Below, piece after piece: positions 56,201-57,895 of a DNA stretch of 57,895 nt. Under the pieces are notes generated by a model, which did not search any database, was not told where the DNA came from, and worked only from the letters and a program-made list of their open reading frames with translations. Source of the DNA: Branchiostoma floridae (Eukaryota; Chordata; Leptocardii; Amphioxiformes; Branchiostomatidae); assembly GCF_000003815.2 (NCBI RefSeq), contig NC_049996.1, positions 17,885,619 to 17,943,513 on the forward strand, in the 5' to 3' direction. Each line of letters opens with the position of its first letter. Position 1 is the stretch's first letter. Made by a program: the position numbers and the translations under genes.

Positions 56201-57788
56201 CCTAATGTCTCACAAACTTTAATGTCTCCCCCCCTGCAGTTCCTGTTCCCTAATGTCTCACAACTTTAATGTCTCTCCCCCCTGCAGTTCCTGTTCCCTA
56301 ATGTCTCACAACTTTAATGTCTCTCCCCCTGCAGTTCCTGTTCCCTGATGTCTCACAACTTTAATGTCTCTCCCCCTGCAGTTCCTGTTCCCTGATATCT
56401 CACAACTTTAATGTCTCTCCCCCTGCAGTTCCTGTTCCCTGATGTCTCACAACTTTAATGTCTCTCCCCCCTGCAGTTCCTGTTCCCTAATGTCTCACAA
56501 ACTTTAATGTCTCTCCCCCTGCAGTTCCTGTTCCCTGATATCTCACAACTTTAATGTCTCTCCCCCTGCAGTTCCTGTTCCCTGATGTCTCACAACTTTA
56601 ATGTCTCTCCCCCTGCAGTTCCTGTTCCCTGATGTCTCACAACTTTAATGTCTCTCCCCCCCTGCAGTTCCTGTTCCCCGATTTCTCACAAACTTTAATG
56701 TCTCTCCCCCCTGCAGTTCCTGTTCCCTAATGTCTCACAACTTTAATGTCTCTCCCCCCTGCAGTTCCTGTTCCCTAATGTCTCACAACTTTAATGTCTC
56801 TCCCCCTGCAGTTCCTGTTCCCTGATGTCTCACAACTTTAATGTCTCTCCCCCTGCAGTTCCTGTTCCCTAATGTCTCACAAACTTTAATGTCTCTCCCC
56901 CTGCAGTTCCTGTTCCCCGATGCGGCTCTTGAAGGCTTCCCTCGGGCGGAGAAACCCTCCACGGAGCAGGGAGGGGAGAAACAGGACACGGCGGAGTACA
57001 AGGTGCAGAACATGGCCACTGAAACTCTCAGTAGTATTAGTGTGGATCTGATTCCATTTGAAGGCAGTCTGGGTTAACTTTTTATATATTACATCAAACC
57101 ACTAGTCACAGCTTACTGTACATGTCTGTCTTAGTATTATTCTCAAAGATTTCAGTTATAGAAATGCTCGCAATGCTGCTAACACATCCCACTCTACAAT
57201 AAATGTACACCGTAAGAGAACATATATATACTTATAGGGCTATGGTGTTTCTCTATGTATACATTTGTCCCTTTGAAGCCCAGTGAACTAATGAGAAAGC
57301 CGTCCTTATTTCCCCCTCCCAGGAGACGTACCGACAGTACAAGTCCTCCCCCGAGGGTAGCCTGGTGTACCAGCTGGCCCTGTGCATGTGTGTGTGTGTG
57401 TGTGTTTATGTGTGCTCACATGTGTGTTTATGTGTGCTCATGTGCGCGTCCTTATTTCCCCCTCCCAGGAGACGTACCGACAGTACAAGTCCTCCCCCGA
57501 GGGTAGCCTGGTGTACCAGCTGGCCCTGTGCATGTGTGTGTGTGTGTGTGTTTATGTGTGCTCACATGTGTGTTTATGTGTGCTCATGTGCGTGTCCTTA
57601 TTTCCCCCTCCCCAGGAGACGTACCGACAGTACAAGTCGTCCCCCGAAGGCAGCCTGGTGTACCAGCTGGCCCTGTGCATGTGTGTGGTCAACTCCAACC
57701 ACGGGGGTCTGCGGGCGGTGGCTCATCTGTGGCAGGAGTTTGTGCTGGAGATGAGATACAGATGGGAGAACAACTACTCCATTCCTGG
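50283..57788 (+). CDS. RAB3GAP1: Rab3 GTPase-activating protein catalytic subunit, N-terminal half
   Basis: Fifteen plus-strand exons: 50283-50303, 50428-50480, 51186-51261, 51463-51595, 51805-51883, 52651-52770, 53201-53366, 53731-53830, 53988-54069, 54487-54555, 54895-54968, 55197-55289, 55500-55660, 56907-57002, 57616-57788. All are GT-AG with consistent phases, giving 498 residues plus two bases; the gene continues off the window. The N-terminus ESEVFEITDFTTASEWERF is the family signature. Others are MENDFPPRAHCLCRW, VPVFVQTQQKWRRMY, LAGLLDVFKSKI, AEFGKLPFGALEDP, NPQCLLGDYLSEFVKIC and HLWQEFVLEMRYRWENN. With RAB3GAP2 the protein acts on Rab3 in exocytosis and as an exchange factor for Rab18 at the ER. 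The catalytic arginine of the GAP lies in the C-terminal half, outside this window. Confidence 0.96.
51390..51435 (+). pseudogene. RAB3GAP1: Partial copy of RAB3GAP1 exon 4 start
   Basis: The segment gagctgtccacaggagagtg...aaggtggt lies about 73 bases before the matching start of exon 4 (51463) and differs by a few bases. It has no good acceptor, so it is likely a silent duplicate. Confidence 0.85.
51876..52497 (+). repeat. RAB3GAP1: 22-bp minisatellite carrying acceptor and donor at RAB3GAP1 exon 5 end
   Basis: About 29 units of roughly 22 bp, typically ctctgcagatggtgagtact, start inside the last bases of exon 5 and fill most of intron 5. Each unit holds a strong acceptor-like ctctgcag, the bases ATG, and a strong donor-like gtgagt. 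Variants include gtcagt donors, a gcatatg unit and shortened units (gtctgcag). Confidence 0.95.
55013..55196 (+). repeat. RAB3GAP1: About 30-bp acceptor repeat before RAB3GAP1 exon 12
   Basis: Six imperfect units precede the exon, each with ttgttgctag followed by gtgact or gtaacc and then a ctgttccattt-like end. The exon begins with the same words (ttgttgctag / GTGACTATTTGTCC). The third unit (about 55070) is closest to the true junction. Confidence 0.88.
55946..56906 (+). repeat. RAB3GAP1: 47-bp acceptor minisatellite before RAB3GAP1 exon 14
   Basis: About 20 units of roughly 47 bp each contain a pyrimidine tract, ccctgcag and TTCCTGTTCCC, the first 11 bases of exon 14, followed by tgatgtctcacaactttaat. 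Every unit thus has a complete-looking branch-point region, tract and AG. Only the last copy continues into coding sequence. Confidence 0.95.
57309..57615 (+). repeat. RAB3GAP1: Two partial upstream copies of RAB3GAP1 exon 15
   Basis: Units of 146-147 bp begin at about 57309 and 57455. Each has the acceptor (ccctcccag) and the first 72 or so bases of exon 15 (encoding ETYRQYKSSPEGSLVYQLALCMC), then runs into (TG)n instead of the rest of the exon. The true exon begins at 57616. Both copies are open in the reading frame for some distance but lack a clear donor. Confidence 0.92.
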
Positions 57789-57789
57789 G

Positions 57790-57832
57790 TACGTGTGTGT
57801 GTGTGTGTTTGTGTGTGTGTGTGGGGGGTGTT

Positions 57833-57866
<34 letters not shown>

Positions 57867-57895
57867 TGTGTGTGTGTGTTTGTGTGTGTGTGTTG
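57790..57895. repeat. (GT)n-rich microsatellite at the window end
   Basis: An interrupted GT/TTTG run starts just after the donor of exon 15 and continues to the window edge. Confidence 0.97.

Noticed and set aside
55946-56906. A second regular array that could be mistaken for CRISPR or a tandem gene family
   Set aside because: There are no spacers, only small indels in the pyrimidine tract. It is a minisatellite made from an exon edge.

Overview
This window is animal nuclear DNA, most likely from an amphioxus (Branchiostoma). The genes are split by GT-AG introns. They encode full-length bilaterian proteins (AAMP, BCDIN3D, RAB3GAP1) and one giant AHNAK/periaxin-type repeat protein, and the spaces between them are full of minisatellites, MITE-like elements and LINE tails. 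The amphioxus call is an inference. It rests on deuterostome-like protein similarity and on many minisatellites that span exon-intron edges, a type I recall being reported from amphioxus (the 'mirage' minisatellites of the Adh locus; from memory, to be checked).

Layout. (1) 1-10942: gene-poor, with a 30-bp tandem repeat, a LINE 3' fragment, a pair of 150-bp inverted repeats, a diverged AT-rich repeat block and a 185-bp tandem duplication. (2) 10943-38740, plus strand: an AHNAK-like gene with three small 5' exons and one exon of about 19.9 kb. That exon holds about nine copies of a 1644-bp (548-codon) higher-order repeat made of seven subunits of about 78 residues. The gene appears to have two ends: a stop at 33358-33360 with its own poly(A) signal, or splicing from a donor at 33330 into five more exons ending at 37088 in an arginine/glycine-rich tail. 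(3) 40054-45285, minus strand: complete AAMP, a WD40 protein, in 11 exons. (4) 48455-50227, minus strand: BCDIN3D, an RNA 5'-monophosphate methyltransferase, in three exons with a likely 1-base frameshift near its end. (5) 50283-57788 and beyond, plus strand: RAB3GAP1, the catalytic subunit of Rab3GAP. Fifteen exons covering roughly the N-terminal half are inside the window. BCDIN3D and RAB3GAP1 are divergent, with only 55 bp between their start codons.

Main observation. In all four genes, minisatellites or partial duplications sit exactly on exon edges, so the repeated unit carries a splice acceptor, a donor or both. I count eleven such junctions. The most extreme are an array of about 29 units of 22 bp (each holding an acceptor, three bases and a donor) after RAB3GAP1 exon 5, about 20 copies of a 47-bp acceptor unit before exon 14, and 12 copies of a 35-bp acceptor unit before AAMP exon 8. 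The same tendency to amplify short segments is seen inside the coding sequence of the AHNAK-like exon and of BCDIN3D exon 2.

Limits. Five runs of N interrupt the window. Four lie inside the AHNAK-like repeats, and frame breaks next to two of them look like assembly errors. Exon edges come from splice consensus, phase continuity and remembered family sequences, not from transcripts. The genes have unrelated jobs (cytoskeletal/membrane scaffold, WD40 protein, RNA methylation, Rab GTPase regulation), and I see no functional system joining them.
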